A DNA stretch of 41,753 nucleotides from Phycisphaerae bacterium (GCA_030432255.1 JAUIHS010000031.1:1-41753), one strand, 5' to 3'. Shown: positions 24,349 to 32,471, numbered from the stretch's first letter. Made by a program: numbers and translations. The notes: a model not told the origin generated them from the sequence alone.

Positions 24349-25155
24349 TCAGCGGCGACGACGGAGACCGGCGAGGCCGGCGAGGCCCAGAAGGGCGCCG
24401 ACACCCGGGGTCGGGATGATGACCAGACCGACGTCGGTCGTGCCGACACCGGTGTTGGACACCGCACCATCGAGCACCAGGAAGGGAACCTGCGCGCCGG
24501 TGGTGGTGTTGACGGTCGCGAGCTGAAGCTCAGAGCCGTTCTCGAAGGCACGGTAAAGAGTGCCGTCCCAGAAGTCGCCGCCAGCGTTGAAGGTCTGCAC
24601 GCCGGTGGAAGCCACCGGGGAGCTGCTCGGGGTGAGCAGGTCGATGCTGTGCAGCATGGAGTTCACAGCGTTGCCGCGGTTCATGCCCCAGGCCTCGTCC
24701 ATGTCATGGTCGTAGCCGGTGCTGTTCATGCGGGCGCCGATGGTGCCGACAGTGGCCTGCGTGCCGCCGATGGGATCGATGGACACGAGGTTGGAGTTGT
24801 CAACGCCACCCGGGGTGTGCTGGAAACCGTAGAGGGTGCCGTTGGCCATCATGAGGCTCGGGGTGTTGTTCGCAAGGAAGTCACCCATGAGCGTCAGCGA
24901 GGGGGCCGCGGACTCGGCGCCGTCGAGGCGGTACAGTTCGAAGTGGCCGTCGCTGTCGTCGTCGGTGCGGCTGGCGCCGTAGATGGTGCCGTCGCCCATG
25001 ACCTCGAGCGAGGTGATGTCGTCAGACAGCGTGAACGTGGTGGTCACGCCACCCTGCGTGCGATACAGGGTGTTGCCGAGGGTCGTCAGGTAAACCTGGG
25101 CCGAAGCGGCGCCGGTAAGGCCGAGAACCGTCGCGGCAGCAAGTGCAGTCTTCAT
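24349..25155 (-). CDS. secreted protein with PEP-CTERM-like tail
   Basis: A 268-residue protein with the signal peptide KTALAAATVLGLTGAASA. The mature part has strand-turn-strand units like those of a beta-propeller: LYRTQGG, ITSLEVMGDGTIYGAS, LYRLDGAESA and GTLYGFQHT. The C-terminus is IPTPGVGALLGLAGLAGLR with three further Arg: a PTPG cue, a helix of Gly, Leu and Ala, and a final RRRR. This is the classic Phycisphaerae sorting tail. GGAGAGATTTATT precedes the start at 25155. A hairpin GATCGG/CCGATC lies in the leader (25180-25198). Its function is unknown; it is probably anchored or processed at the cell surface. Confidence 0.78.
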   Translation of the reverse strand: MKTALAAATVLGLTGAASAQVYLTTLGNTLYRTQGGVTTTFTLSDDITSLEVMGDGTIYGASRTDDDSDGHFELYRLDGAESAAPSLTLMGDFLANNTPSLMMANGTLYGFQHTPGGVDNSNLVSIDPIGGTQATVGTIGARMNSTGYDHDMDEAWGMNRGNAVNSMLHSIDLLTPSSSPVASTGVQTFNAGGDFWDGTLYRAFENGSELQLATVNTTTGAQVPFLVLDGAVSNTGVGTTDVGLVIIPTPGVGALLGLAGLAGLRRRR

Positions 25156-25568
25156 AATAAATCTCTCCGTTCCATCGTTGATCGGCGACATACCGATCGT
25201 CTGAGTTGATTGATTCACAAGTGTCCCGGAGGCGTCGTGCTCTCCGGAAGAAAAGAGACTCTGCCCCCCGATTCTGGCGCATCGAAGATGGGAAGTCAAG
25301 GGAATCCAGGCGAGGCACAGATTCACCGACATCGGCCTAATCCCATTCTCCACAAGGGGTTGGAAGAACGCCCGATGGGTCATCCCAGCATCGATACAAG
25401 CGCGGCCCCACTCTCGGAAGTACACTCCTTTCGCGCCCAGTTCAGTTCCTTCCGGCTCCTCTGACTCAAAGAAGCCGCTTCCGTGCGCCCTGTGCATGGC
25501 TACAACACGAATTGCCGACCTTATTCTGGTGGAACGCGACCGCAGAGTCAAGCATCTCGACCCATCCA
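25156..25568. other. intergenic region between divergent genes
   Basis: It holds the leader hairpin of the secreted-protein gene (25180-25198) and presumably the murD promoter. Small open frames (for example 25210-25464) have no family-like sequence or ribosome site. No RNA gene is evident. Confidence 0.5.
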
Positions 25569-26963
25569 ATGACAGACGAATACACCCACCCACTGCCCGA
25601 ACACGTGACCGTCATGGGCCTCGGACGCTTTGGCGGAGGCGCCGGAGTCACACGGTGGCTGGCCGGCCGCGGCTGCCGGGTCCTTCTCACCGATCTCGGA
25701 AGTGAACATGCCCTGGCCGACTCACTTGCAGGCATCGACGATCTCGTCCGGAGCGGCGCGGTCACGCTTCGACTTGGCGAGCATCGATCAGCGGATTTCA
25801 CCGACACGGACCTTGTGGTCGCGAACCCCGCCGTTCCGATGCCCTGGGCGAACACGTACCTGAGAGCGGCATACGACGCTGGCGTGCCGGTGACGACCGA
25901 GATCGAATTGCTCATCGACGCACTGCCCGACCGGAGGCGGGTCATCGGCGTCACGGGCTCGGCGGGCAAGAGCACCACGGCATCACTGATCGTGCACATG
26001 CTGAACCACACGATGCCGGCGCCCATGCGCGCCTTCCTCGGGGGCAATATCGGCGGCTCGTTGCTGCACCGCACCAACGACATCACGACCGACGACTGGG
26101 TCGTTCTGGAACTGTCGTCCGCCATGCTGTACTGGCTGTCTTGCCGACGCTGGAGTCCGCACATCGCCGTGCTCACCAACATCGCGCCGAATCACATCGA
26201 CTGGCACGGCAGCTTCGAGCATTATGTGCGGTCGAAGCATGCGATCGCCGCGTTCCAGAGCGAAGGCGATCTCCTGGTCTACCCGGATGTCCTGCTCACT
26301 GAGGGACTCGGACCTCCGCTTCAGTGTCCCGCAAAGGTGATCCCGACTGAGGGGGTGGACCTGCCGCGACATGTCCAACTGCCCGGCCGGCACAATGTCA
26401 TCAACGCGGCGTTTGCTGGTCTCGCGGCGGACGCCGCCTTCGAGCGCAGTACGGGTCGGCCGATGACCGGCGATGAGTATGTTTCGAGTCAGCGTTCGTT
26501 TCCGGGGCTGCCCCACCGTCTTGAAGTTTTGGGTGACCGGCCGGTCCCGGACGATCCCGGTGCCACCTTCCGCGCGATCAATGATTCGAAGTGCACGACA
26601 CCGGAAGCGGCGGAGCGTGCGGTGGAGGCGGTACTGGAGCGCTGGCCCGAGACGCGCATCCATCTGATCTGCGGCGGGTATGACAAGCAGGTCGATCTGG
26701 GCCCGCTGATCGAGGCGGCGCGGCGTTGCGTGACGGTGGCAACGATCGGCGCGACGGGCCCGGTGATCGGTGCGGGTCTCGCTGATGCTTCCTCGGTGCA
26801 TCTCATTGATGCGGGAACTCTGGATGCCGCGGTGCGCGGCGTGCTGGCATGCGTGCGCGGCGGCGACACGGTGCTGTTGAGTCCCGGTTGCGCATCGTGG
26901 GATCAGTTCGTGCACTTCGAGGCGCGGGGGGAGGCGTTTGGGGAGGGGGTTGGGGGGTGGTAG
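25569..26963 (+). CDS. murD: UDP-N-acetylmuramoylalanine--D-glutamate ligase
   Basis: A 464-residue Mur ligase that adds D-Glu to UDP-MurNAc-L-Ala in peptidoglycan synthesis. Markers are the N-terminal Rossmann segment VMGLGRFGGGAGVTRWLAGR and the ATP loop GVTGSAGKSTTASLI. FLGGNIGGSLL, LELSSAML, TNIAPNHIDWHGSFEHY and LPGRHNVINAAFA follow in order. The C-terminal domain has INDSKCTTPEA (usually NDSKATN) and CGGYDK (usually GGxDKG), so the glutamate domain is slightly divergent. It stands outside any dcw cluster. The last residues (GEGVGGW) and the stop codon are encoded by G-rich simple sequence. The ribosome site at 25569 is weak. Confidence 0.9.
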   Translation: MTDEYTHPLPEHVTVMGLGRFGGGAGVTRWLAGRGCRVLLTDLGSEHALADSLAGIDDLVRSGAVTLRLGEHRSADFTDTDLVVANPAVPMPWANTYLRAAYDAGVPVTTEIELLIDALPDRRRVIGVTGSAGKSTTASLIVHMLNHTMPAPMRAFLGGNIGGSLLHRTNDITTDDWVVLELSSAMLYWLSCRRWSPHIAVLTNIAPNHIDWHGSFEHYVRSKHAIAAFQSEGDLLVYPDVLLTEGLGPPLQCPAKVIPTEGVDLPRHVQLPGRHNVINAAFAGLAADAAFERSTGRPMTGDEYVSSQRSFPGLPHRLEVLGDRPVPDDPGATFRAINDSKCTTPEAAERAVEAVLERWPETRIHLICGGYDKQVDLGPLIEAARRCVTVATIGATGPVIGAGLADASSVHLIDAGTLDAAVRGVLACVRGGDTVLLSPGCASWDQFVHFEARGEAFGEGVGGW

Positions 26964-27325
26964 CTGGGGGGTGGTGGCTGGTAGTTGGTGGTTGGTGGTT
27001 GGTGGCTGGGGCTGGTGGCTGGGGGCTGGTGGCTGGTGGCCGGTGGCGGGGAGCGGGGAGCGGGGAATTGGTGGCTGGTGGCTTCTGGCCGCGAGTCTTG
27101 TCTCTGGCGTTGTTTCGTGCGGGCTGTTTGCGGCCGAGATTTGAGTCCGCCGTTCATGGCCACCACAAGCGAGAAGCGAGAAGCCAGAAGCGAGAAGCTT
27201 GTAGCTGAAAGCTTGAAGCTTGGCGCAACCGAGCAAAGCCCCCCATCTGACGCCTGCGCCAACCTCCAACCCCCAACCCCCAACCTCCCCGCTCCCCGCT
27301 CCCCGCTCCCCGCTCCATACATTCT
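26930..27325. repeat. large G-rich/C-rich simple-sequence palindrome at the murD 3' end
   Basis: The left half is GGTTGGTGG / GGTAGCTGG / GGGGAGCGGGG words (26940-27080). The right half is CCAACCCCC / CCCCGCTCCCCGCTCC words (27270-27320), complementary in composition. Between them lie GAGAAGCGAGAAGCC words and AAGCTT-rich sequence (27170-27222). The G-rich strand has many runs of three or more G, so quadruplexes are possible. The left arm contains the murD stop codon. Confidence 0.75.
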
Positions 27326-27511
27326 CTTCGGCCAGCCGCGGCGAAGGCGTTCGGATCGCGCTGGGCGCCGGGCTCCGAGCCGGCGGCCGTTGGGGGGACG
27401 TGCGTGATCCGATTGTCCTGGTGAGGACTTGTTGACGCCCTTCGCCGCGATCCGACCTCGGGGGCGTGACGGGCGCGGCGAACGCCTTGCGGCGTATCCG
27501 CTGGCGTCAGT
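27326..27511. other. recA downstream region
   Basis: No gene is seen. Related blocks CGCGGCGAAGGCGTTCGGAT (about 27338-27357) and CCCTTCGCCGCGATCCGA (about 27436-27453) form an imperfect inverted repeat. A short ACGCC/GGCGT hairpin with a four-base GCAA loop lies just after recA, without a T-run. Confidence 0.4.
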
Positions 27512-28756
27512 TCAGGCCCCACTCTCCTCTGCGGAATCCCCGGCGCCGGCGGTCCCGTTGGGAGCGGCCACAGCAGCGGCGGCGAGACTGTCCGGGATGG
27601 GGATGTTTCGAGCGGTGAGGATGCCGCGTTTGATCTCGATCATCAGATCGGGGTTCTCGGCGAGGAACGACTTGGCGTTCTCCCGTCCCTGTCCGAGTCG
27701 GACGTCACCGTAGCTGAACCACGAGCCTGACTTGGCGATGATCTTGTCGTTGACGCCGAGGTCGACGAGGTCGCCGGTGGCGGAGATGCCTTCGGCGAAC
27801 ATGATGTCGAACTCCGCCTCACGGAAAGGCGGCGCCATCTTGTTCTTGACGACGCGGGCGCGGACGCGATTGCCGATGTGCTGATCGCTGTCCTTGATGG
27901 CGCTGATGCGCCGGACGTCGATGCGGATGCTGGAGTAGAACTTGAGGGCCCGGCCACCCGTAGTCGTTTCGGGCGAACCGAACATGACGCCGATCTTCTC
28001 GCGGATCTGGTTGATGAAGATGAGCGTGCAGTTGCTCTTGGCGATGGCGCCGGTGAGTTTGCGCAGCGCCTGGCTCATCAGGCGGGCGTGCAGACCGACA
28101 TGGCTGTCACCCATCTCGCCTTCAATCTCGGCGCGGGGCACAAGTGCCGCGACGGAGTCGACGACGATCACGTCGACCGCGTTGGAGCGCACGAGCAGTT
28201 CGCAGATCTCGAGAGCCTGTTCACCGGTGTCCGGCTGCGAGACGAGCAGTTCATCGACATCGACACCCAGGCGCCGGGCCCACGAGGGATCGAGCGCGTG
28301 CTCGGCATCGATGAACGCGGCGACGCCGCCGGTCTTCTGAGCGCTGGCGACGACGTTGAGAGCGAGGGTCGTCTTGCCGGAGGACTCGGGACCGTAGATC
28401 TCGATGATGCGTCCGTGGGGCAGTCCCTTGCCGCCGAGCGCGATGTCGAGGGCGAGCGATCCGGTGGCGATCCCGGGCACGGCGGCCCAGGCATTCTCGT
28501 CCATCTTCATGATGGACCCCTTGCCGAACGTCCGCTCGATCTGGCTCAGGGTGTTGGTGAGGGCCTGGGCCTTCTGCTTGTCCTGCTTGTCCTGGCCGTT
28601 GTTCTTGCGCGTCGCATCGCTCATGGCGTTCTTCTTCCCGTCCTGCGTCCCTTGGGACTGGCCCTGCCTCGGGGCCTGTCGTTCCGGCTTCCGGTCCTGT
28701 CGGGACCGCGCGTTCCTGTTTCCGTTCTGCTTTGCCGATTCCGTGGCCGTCACCAT
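27512..28756 (-). CDS. recA: recombinase RecA with basic N-terminal extension
   Basis: The RecA core is complete: [20 protein letters not shown], Walker [55 protein letters not shown], and the RecA C-terminal region. It binds DNA and ATP, pairs homologous strands and triggers LexA-type cleavage. The frame starts 44 residues earlier than an internal MSDATRKNN (28624), with a Gln/Arg/Lys-rich extension. Both starts have a possible ribosome site (GGGAG at 28756, GGGAAGAAG at 28624). A TAGAAT -10 at 28772-28777 lies 15 bases before 28756 and supports the longer form. The C-terminal tail is low-complexity Ala/Gly. No LexA box is recognised. Confidence 0.95.
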   Translation of the reverse strand: MVTATESAKQNGNRNARSRQDRKPERQAPRQGQSQGTQDGKKNAMSDATRKNNGQDKQDKQKAQALTNTLSQIERTFGKGSIMKMDENAWAAVPGIATGSLALDIALGGKGLPHGRIIEIYGPESSGKTTLALNVVASAQKTGGVAAFIDAEHALDPSWARRLGVDVDELLVSQPDTGEQALEICELLVRSNAVDVIVVDSVAALVPRAEIEGEMGDSHVGLHARLMSQALRKLTGAIAKSNCTLIFINQIREKIGVMFGSPETTTGGRALKFYSSIRIDVRRISAIKDSDQHIGNRVRARVVKNKMAPPFREAEFDIMFAEGISATGDLVDLGVNDKIIAKSGSWFSYGDVRLGQGRENAKSFLAENPDLMIEIKRGILTARNIPIPDSLAAAAVAAPNGTAGAGDSAEESGA

Positions 28757-28771
28757 GTTCTGGAGGCTCCC

Positions 28772-28777
28772 ATTCTA
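28772..28777 (-). promoter_or_regulatory. recA -10 element
   Basis: TAGAAT on the minus strand, 15 bases before the 28756 start codon. No clear -35 is seen. Confidence 0.45.
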
Positions 28778-29191
28778 GCACCACAAGATGCGGGGTCATC
28801 GCCCCGACTGAACTTCACACATCCTCGCGCCTCTGCAACGCATTCGCGCTCCGCACTCGGGCTCGGCCAGCCAGCCGTGCCCTTGGATGTTTGGACGATG
28901 GGTAGGCTAGCATGGACCGGACAGATGGTGCAAGCGTTGTTTGGTGTCTTTTCTTCGAATTTTGTTGGGATGGGCCTTCGATCCCGTCGGGCGTGGGTGG
29001 ATGGTGCGGGTTGTGAGGCCGGATGCCGCGGCACGATCGGTGATCACCCGGTTTCTGCAACCCTTTATCTGATCCTGACGTAGAGTCAATTGACCCCCGG
29101 CTCTGTCGCCGAGGGTCCGGCTGATGCCCCAGTGGGGCGACCGGACGTGTGGAAGGCTGATTTTCGACAGGTGAACCCGGGCGCCTTGCCC
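28778..29191. other. intergenic region before the tRNA gene
   Basis: No protein gene is supported. A TAGGCT -10-like box on the + strand (28904-28909) precedes a T-rich stretch. Further on are the palindrome GTCAATTGAC (29085-29094) and a hairpin with GTCCGG/CCGGAC (29115-29120 with 29141-29146) outside and GCCCC/GGGGC (29126-29130 with 29134-29138) inside. It could encode a small RNA; I recognise no family. Confidence 0.4.
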
Positions 29192-29219
29192 TTGCCTTCC
29201 CGCGCCGGTGGAGTATCCT
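29192..29219 (+). promoter_or_regulatory. tRNA-Leu promoter
   Basis: TTGCCT (29192-29197), 16 bases, TATCCT (29214-29219). The tRNA begins 21 bases further on. Confidence 0.5.
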
Positions 29220-29239
29220 GCCTGTTTCCCCCATCGCTC

Positions 29240-29325
29240 GCGGCTGTGGCGGAATTGGCAGACGCGCTAGGTTCAGGTCCTAGTGGGAGTAAAATCCCGT
29301 GGAGGTTCGACTCCTCTCAGCCGCA
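29240..29325 (+). tRNA. tRNA-Leu (anticodon CAG)
   Basis: An 86-nt class II tRNA with the long variable arm of tRNA-Leu. The acceptor arms GCGGCTG and CAGCCGC pair, followed by discriminator A. The D-arm contains GGCGGAATTGGCAGACGC, and the anticodon stem CTAGG/CCTAG encloses the loop TTCAGGT with anticodon CAG (reads CUG). The T-arm has GGTTCGACTCC. CCA is not encoded. Confidence 0.95.
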
Positions 29326-29522
29326 TTTCGGGATATCGGGCAGCGGGAAACCACTGCCTCGATCCTTGAATCGGGACGTATGTCCCATTCAGCCGGTTCA
29401 CGTGCAACGGTTCGCGCGCGTTCCGGATGTGTTGAACTCCTGGAGGTTCCTTCGTCAGGTCGTGTGGAAACAGGGACGAAAGTCGCCAGGTGTCGTGTGG
29501 TCCTTTGATAGGTCAGTCCATG

Positions 29523-29558
29523 GGTCGATGTCGACCGGTCCGTTCCCGCATGTGCGGG
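29523..29558 (+). promoter_or_regulatory. twin palindromes before the pseudopilin gene
   Basis: GGTCGATGTCGACC (29523-29536) and CCCGCATGTGCGGG (29545-29558) are each 6-bp arms around TG, with centres 22 bp apart. They lie 40-75 bases before the GTG start. They could be operator sites or leader hairpins. Confidence 0.4.
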
Positions 29559-29597
29559 CGTGTGGATGACCTGAGCCCAATCGTCGGAGGTCGTTTC

Positions 29598-30569
29598 GTG
29601 AAGACTCATTCTCAAAATCGACGCGGATTCACGCTGATCGAGTTGCTCGTGGTGATCAGCATCATCACGCTGCTCATCAGCCTGCTGCTGCCTGCGGTCA
29701 GCGAAGCTCGTCGCCAGGCGCGCATCTCAAGCTGCACATCCAACATGAAGCAGCATGGCCAGGCGTTCCAGAACTTCATCCCGCAGAACAAGGATCGCCT
29801 CCCCAACGGTCCTGAAGGCAACAACAACCCGATCATCGGCAAGCGCGGCACCCCCGCCGCCCGCATGGCGATCCGCAACAACTTCGAGACCAACGGCTGG
29901 GGTTTCGCACCCTTCGGCATGCCCGTCGTCGGTGCGTTCCAGTTCTACAACGGCACCAGCTCCGAGCTCGCCGACACCTCGATCTTCCAGGGCTACATCA
30001 TTCCCCTGGGTCCGTTCATGGTCGACGGCGAAGGCATCGACATGCTCCAGGACATCACGATCTGCCCCTCGAACAAGATCCGCTACGAGTCCACCAAGTC
30101 GTACAAGGAAGCCGTCCGGGCTGCCGGCGGTGTCTTCCCGTCCCTGAACTCGTCCATCAGCGAGAACGCGGCCCTCTCCAGCTACCGCATGAGCTGGGAC
30201 TCCGTGCTCACTCCGGCACTCTTCGACCCGGATCGTGATCTCTACGCCGTGCCGATCCTCGGCTCCGCGCCCCAGAAGTGGCAGCGCTTCAACAAGGCTT
30301 CCGACGTCTTCTTCCCGTCGAACAAGGTCGCCTTCTTCCTCTGGTTCGCCAGCCACGACAAGAACGTGGACTACTGGCTCGAAGCCGGCGGCACCTGCCC
30401 GGTTGCCATGCAGGATGGCTCCGCCAAGGTCACCAAGCCGACCATCGACGGCCTGATCACCGACTTCGACGAGAACGCCGGTTCGGCGTACCTCTTCGCC
30501 CCCACCGGACCGACCTATGACGCGCACTACTACGCGACCATGGGCGGTCTCCACGGCCGCGATCTCTGA
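29598..30569 (+). CDS. type II-like pseudopilin with prepilin cleavage site
   Basis: A 323-residue protein. The prepilin motif [20 protein letters not shown] (about residues 8-27) has Gly before Phe at the cleavage site and Glu at +5. [22 protein letters not shown] helix follows. The large C-terminal domain (over 250 residues) resembles planctomycete pseudopilins of the DUF1559 kind in its start, but the usual H-x9-DG ending is replaced by MGGLHGRDL. It would be processed by a prepilin peptidase and exported by a type II-like system; neither is in the window. The start is GTG, with GGAGG eight bases upstream. A terminator follows. Confidence 0.85.
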   Translation: MKTHSQNRRGFTLIELLVVISIITLLISLLLPAVSEARRQARISSCTSNMKQHGQAFQNFIPQNKDRLPNGPEGNNNPIIGKRGTPAARMAIRNNFETNGWGFAPFGMPVVGAFQFYNGTSSELADTSIFQGYIIPLGPFMVDGEGIDMLQDITICPSNKIRYESTKSYKEAVRAAGGVFPSLNSSISENAALSSYRMSWDSVLTPALFDPDRDLYAVPILGSAPQKWQRFNKASDVFFPSNKVAFFLWFASHDKNVDYWLEAGGTCPVAMQDGSAKVTKPTIDGLITDFDENAGSAYLFAPTGPTYDAHYYATMGGLHGRDL

Positions 30570-30594
30570 TCCGACCGGATAACACGACCTGACG

Positions 30595-30635
30595 AACGGG
30601 CGAGCCCTGACCGGTTCGCCCGTTTCTTCCTTTTT
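30595..30635 (+). terminator. intrinsic terminator of the pseudopilin gene
   Basis: AACGGGCGAGCC and GGTTCGCCCGTT pair (one G-T) around CTGACC, followed by TCTTCCTTTTT. Confidence 0.9.
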
Positions 30636-30688
30636 CGTCCGAACACCATTTCCCGAGGGACAGCCGGGACACGGGAAGGCGACTTCCC

Positions 30689-30694
30689 TACAAT
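30689..30694 (+). promoter_or_regulatory. -10 element of the first small membrane protein gene
   Basis: TACAAT, 37 bases before the ATG at 30732. A weak GGGACA lies 17 bases upstream. Confidence 0.4.
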
Positions 30695-30731
30695 GTCCGT
30701 GGTTCAACCACCTCACAGGAGTTGACAGACA

Positions 30732-30965
30732 ATGAACAAGTCTGACGGAATCAAAGTCGTCATCATCGTCATCGCCCTTGCCGGAGCCGCGGCTCTGATC
30801 GCCTGGCAGATGGGAATCATCGGTGGTGGCAGCAGCGGTGGCAGCGCCTCCGGCGGCGAAGTGACCCAGAACCCGGGCGGCGAAGGCTCCGATGCCAATG
30901 AAGAGCTCGGCGATGGCGAGCGTCGCACCATCAGCGACGGCTTCACGCCTCCCGGCAAGTTCTGA
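30732..30965 (+). CDS. small single-helix membrane protein, paralogue 1
   Basis: A 77-residue protein: short basic N-terminus (MNKSDGIK), one membrane helix (VVIIVIALAGAAALIAWQMG), a Gly/Ser-rich linker, then an acidic outer tail ending ISDGFTPPGKF. It aligns along its length with the next gene: both have K..G.KV, IAWQMG, an acidic tail, a basic patch (ERRTI / DRRVI) and an F..P..F-like end. AGGAG lies 11 bases before the start. The likely orientation is cytoplasmic N-terminus and periplasmic tail. The family is not recognised. The position after the pseudopilin gene hints at a link to secretion but is no proof. Confidence 0.75.
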   Translation: MNKSDGIKVVIIVIALAGAAALIAWQMGIIGGGSSGGSASGGEVTQNPGGEGSDANEELGDGERRTISDGFTPPGKF

Positions 30966-31027
30966 GTCCCGATCCGGATCGCCTCGGGGCGACCCATCGG
31001 AACCACAGGCAGCGAATTCGCGTATCG

Positions 31028-31057
31028 AAGGGCGTCGGGCGTCCCCGGCGCCCTTTT
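31028..31057 (+). terminator. intrinsic terminator after paralogue 1
   Basis: AAGGGCG (31028-31034) and CGCCCTT (31049-31055) pair, the inner bases also being complementary, followed by a T-run. Confidence 0.7.
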
Positions 31058-31106
31058 CGCGCGCCGCCCCCAACCCCACACGAACCGCCCGCCAGGAGGT
31101 CCTCCC

Positions 31107-31316
31107 ATGAAGAAGGCAGAAGGTCTCAAGGTACTCGTTGTCGTCGTCGCATTCGCCGCCGCCGCCGGCGTCATCGCCTGGCAGATGGGCGTCTTCGATT
31201 CCGGCTCCGGCGCCAATTCCGACAACGGCACCATGTCGTCGGATGACGCCAACACCGGCAATGACGATCGACGTGTCATTGGGGGGAATGGGTTCTCTGA
31301 TCCCGATGACTTCTGA
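31107..31316 (+). CDS. small single-helix membrane protein, paralogue 2
   Basis: A 69-residue protein: MKKAEGLK, membrane helix VLVVVVAFAAAAGVIAWQMG, then a short Gly/Ser/Asn linker and an acidic tail (SSDDANTGNDDRRVIGG) ending GFSDPDDF. It is a tandem paralogue of the preceding gene, more acidic and with a shorter linker. A strong AGGAGG lies seven bases before the start. A terminator separates the two genes, so each may be expressed separately. Its function is unknown. Confidence 0.75.
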   Translation: MKKAEGLKVLVVVVAFAAAAGVIAWQMGVFDSGSGANSDNGTMSSDDANTGNDDRRVIGGNGFSDPDDF

Positions 31317-31433
31317 TTCGACTGGCGCCGCGTGCTCGTGGCGTGACGCGGGCGGAAGTCCGGCTACCGACAGCTTGTCCCGATGTGATCCCGCCGCGGC
31401 CCACCCCTCCGGGCCACGGGGTAGCCTGTGTGC

Positions 31434-32471
31434 ATGACGCCTGCGTCTCCGAGTACGACGGGTTCGCTTCTGTACGCCGGGATCGATGAGGCCGGCTACG
31501 GGCCGACGCTCGGACCATTGACCACAGCGCTGACGCTCTTCCATGTCCCGGAATGGGACAGTTCAAGGAAACCGCCCAACCTGTGGTCGCTCCTTCGCCG
31601 CGCCGTCTGCCGTACGGCGGCGGAGACGCGCAAGGGACGCATCGCGATCAACGACTCGAAGCAGTTGAAGCTGCCCAACTCGTCGGCGAAACGACATCCG
31701 TTGACGCACCTGGAACGCGGCGTGCTGGCGTTCCTCGCCGCCGAAGCCCCGGAGCATGCGCCGGTGGCGACTGATGAACAACTGCTCGCGGCCCTGGGAA
31801 CCACACATGCGCATCTGCCGTGGTATTGCGGCGACCCACTCGACCTGCCGCTCTCGACAACGGCTGATCACGTTCGACTGCTCGCGTCCCAGATCGATCG
31901 CGCGCGGCATCGCTCGGGGTTGAGCCTCGTCACGGCCCGCGCGCGGCTGCTTCCCGAGGACCTCTTCAACCAGCGTCTGAAGACGATGCAGTCGAAGGCG
32001 CAGGTGAGTTTCTCACTCGTCGAGGAGTTGCTCCGTGAGCTGTTTCGCATGACGCCGGAGGCGATTCCGGACCACGTGCGCATCGTCATCGACCGACAGG
32101 GCGGGCGAACGGCATATGCCGAGGCGCTCGCGCGTGCGCTGCCGAAGGCAGGCGTGCGCACGCTCGCTGAATCGACGCGGGCCAGCAGCTACGAAATCAC
32201 ACCGCCTCGAACGTCACCGTGGGCGGCAGCCACGATTCGCGTGCTCTTCACCGTGGATGCGGAACAGGATCACCTGCCGGTGGCACTGGCTTCAATGGCC
32301 GCGAAACTCCTCCGCGAACTGGCGATGACACGATTCAACCGTCACTTCGGCGCCCGCATCAGCGAGTTGAAGCCGACGGCGGGGTACGCGACGGATGCCC
32401 GGCGCTGGCTGGAGGACGCGCGGACTGCGTTGACGGCCGAGGAGCGGAAGTTGCTGGTGCGGAGGGCGTGA
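31434..32471 (+). CDS. divergent RNase HII-like protein
   Basis: A 345-residue protein, much longer than RNase HII (about 200). The N-terminus LLYAGIDEAGYGPTLGPLTT matches the first catalytic motif of RNase HII (GxDEaGrGPlaGP) with Tyr for Arg. INDSKQLKLP, about 75 residues on, matches the DDSKxL motif. VRIVIDRQGGRTAYAEAL and FTVDAEQDHLPVALASMAAK, including ASMxAK, resemble the third and later motifs. A large insertion (about residues 90-180) separates the first two from the rest. It may cut RNA in RNA-DNA hybrids, but specificity may differ. A GTG start at 31428 is possible. The C-terminus abuts repeat copy C. Confidence 0.7.
   Translation: MTPASPSTTGSLLYAGIDEAGYGPTLGPLTTALTLFHVPEWDSSRKPPNLWSLLRRAVCRTAAETRKGRIAINDSKQLKLPNSSAKRHPLTHLERGVLAFLAAEAPEHAPVATDEQLLAALGTTHAHLPWYCGDPLDLPLSTTADHVRLLASQIDRARHRSGLSLVTARARLLPEDLFNQRLKTMQSKAQVSFSLVEELLRELFRMTPEAIPDHVRIVIDRQGGRTAYAEALARALPKAGVRTLAESTRASSYEITPPRTSPWAAATIRVLFTVDAEQDHLPVALASMAAKLLRELAMTRFNRHFGARISELKPTAGYATDARRWLEDARTALTAEERKLLVRRA

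Noticed and set aside
25210..25464. 84-codon frame between the PEP-CTERM-like gene and murD
   Set aside because: No ribosome site, no hydrophobic or domain pattern, and an unusual residue mix.
26963..27060. murD frameshift extending into the G-rich tract
   Set aside because: The ligase C-terminal domain ends at the expected FEARGEAF segment before the tract, so nothing is missing.
29115..29146. Kink-turn in the hairpin before the tRNA
   Set aside because: The 5-by-2 internal loop has the right size, but the bulged strand lacks the G-A pairs of the consensus.
28815..29234. 139-codon minus-strand frame and a 61-codon + frame at 28899-29083
   Set aside because: Both have random-like composition rich in Arg, Pro and Ser or no family pattern, and they overlap structured sequence and the tRNA promoter.
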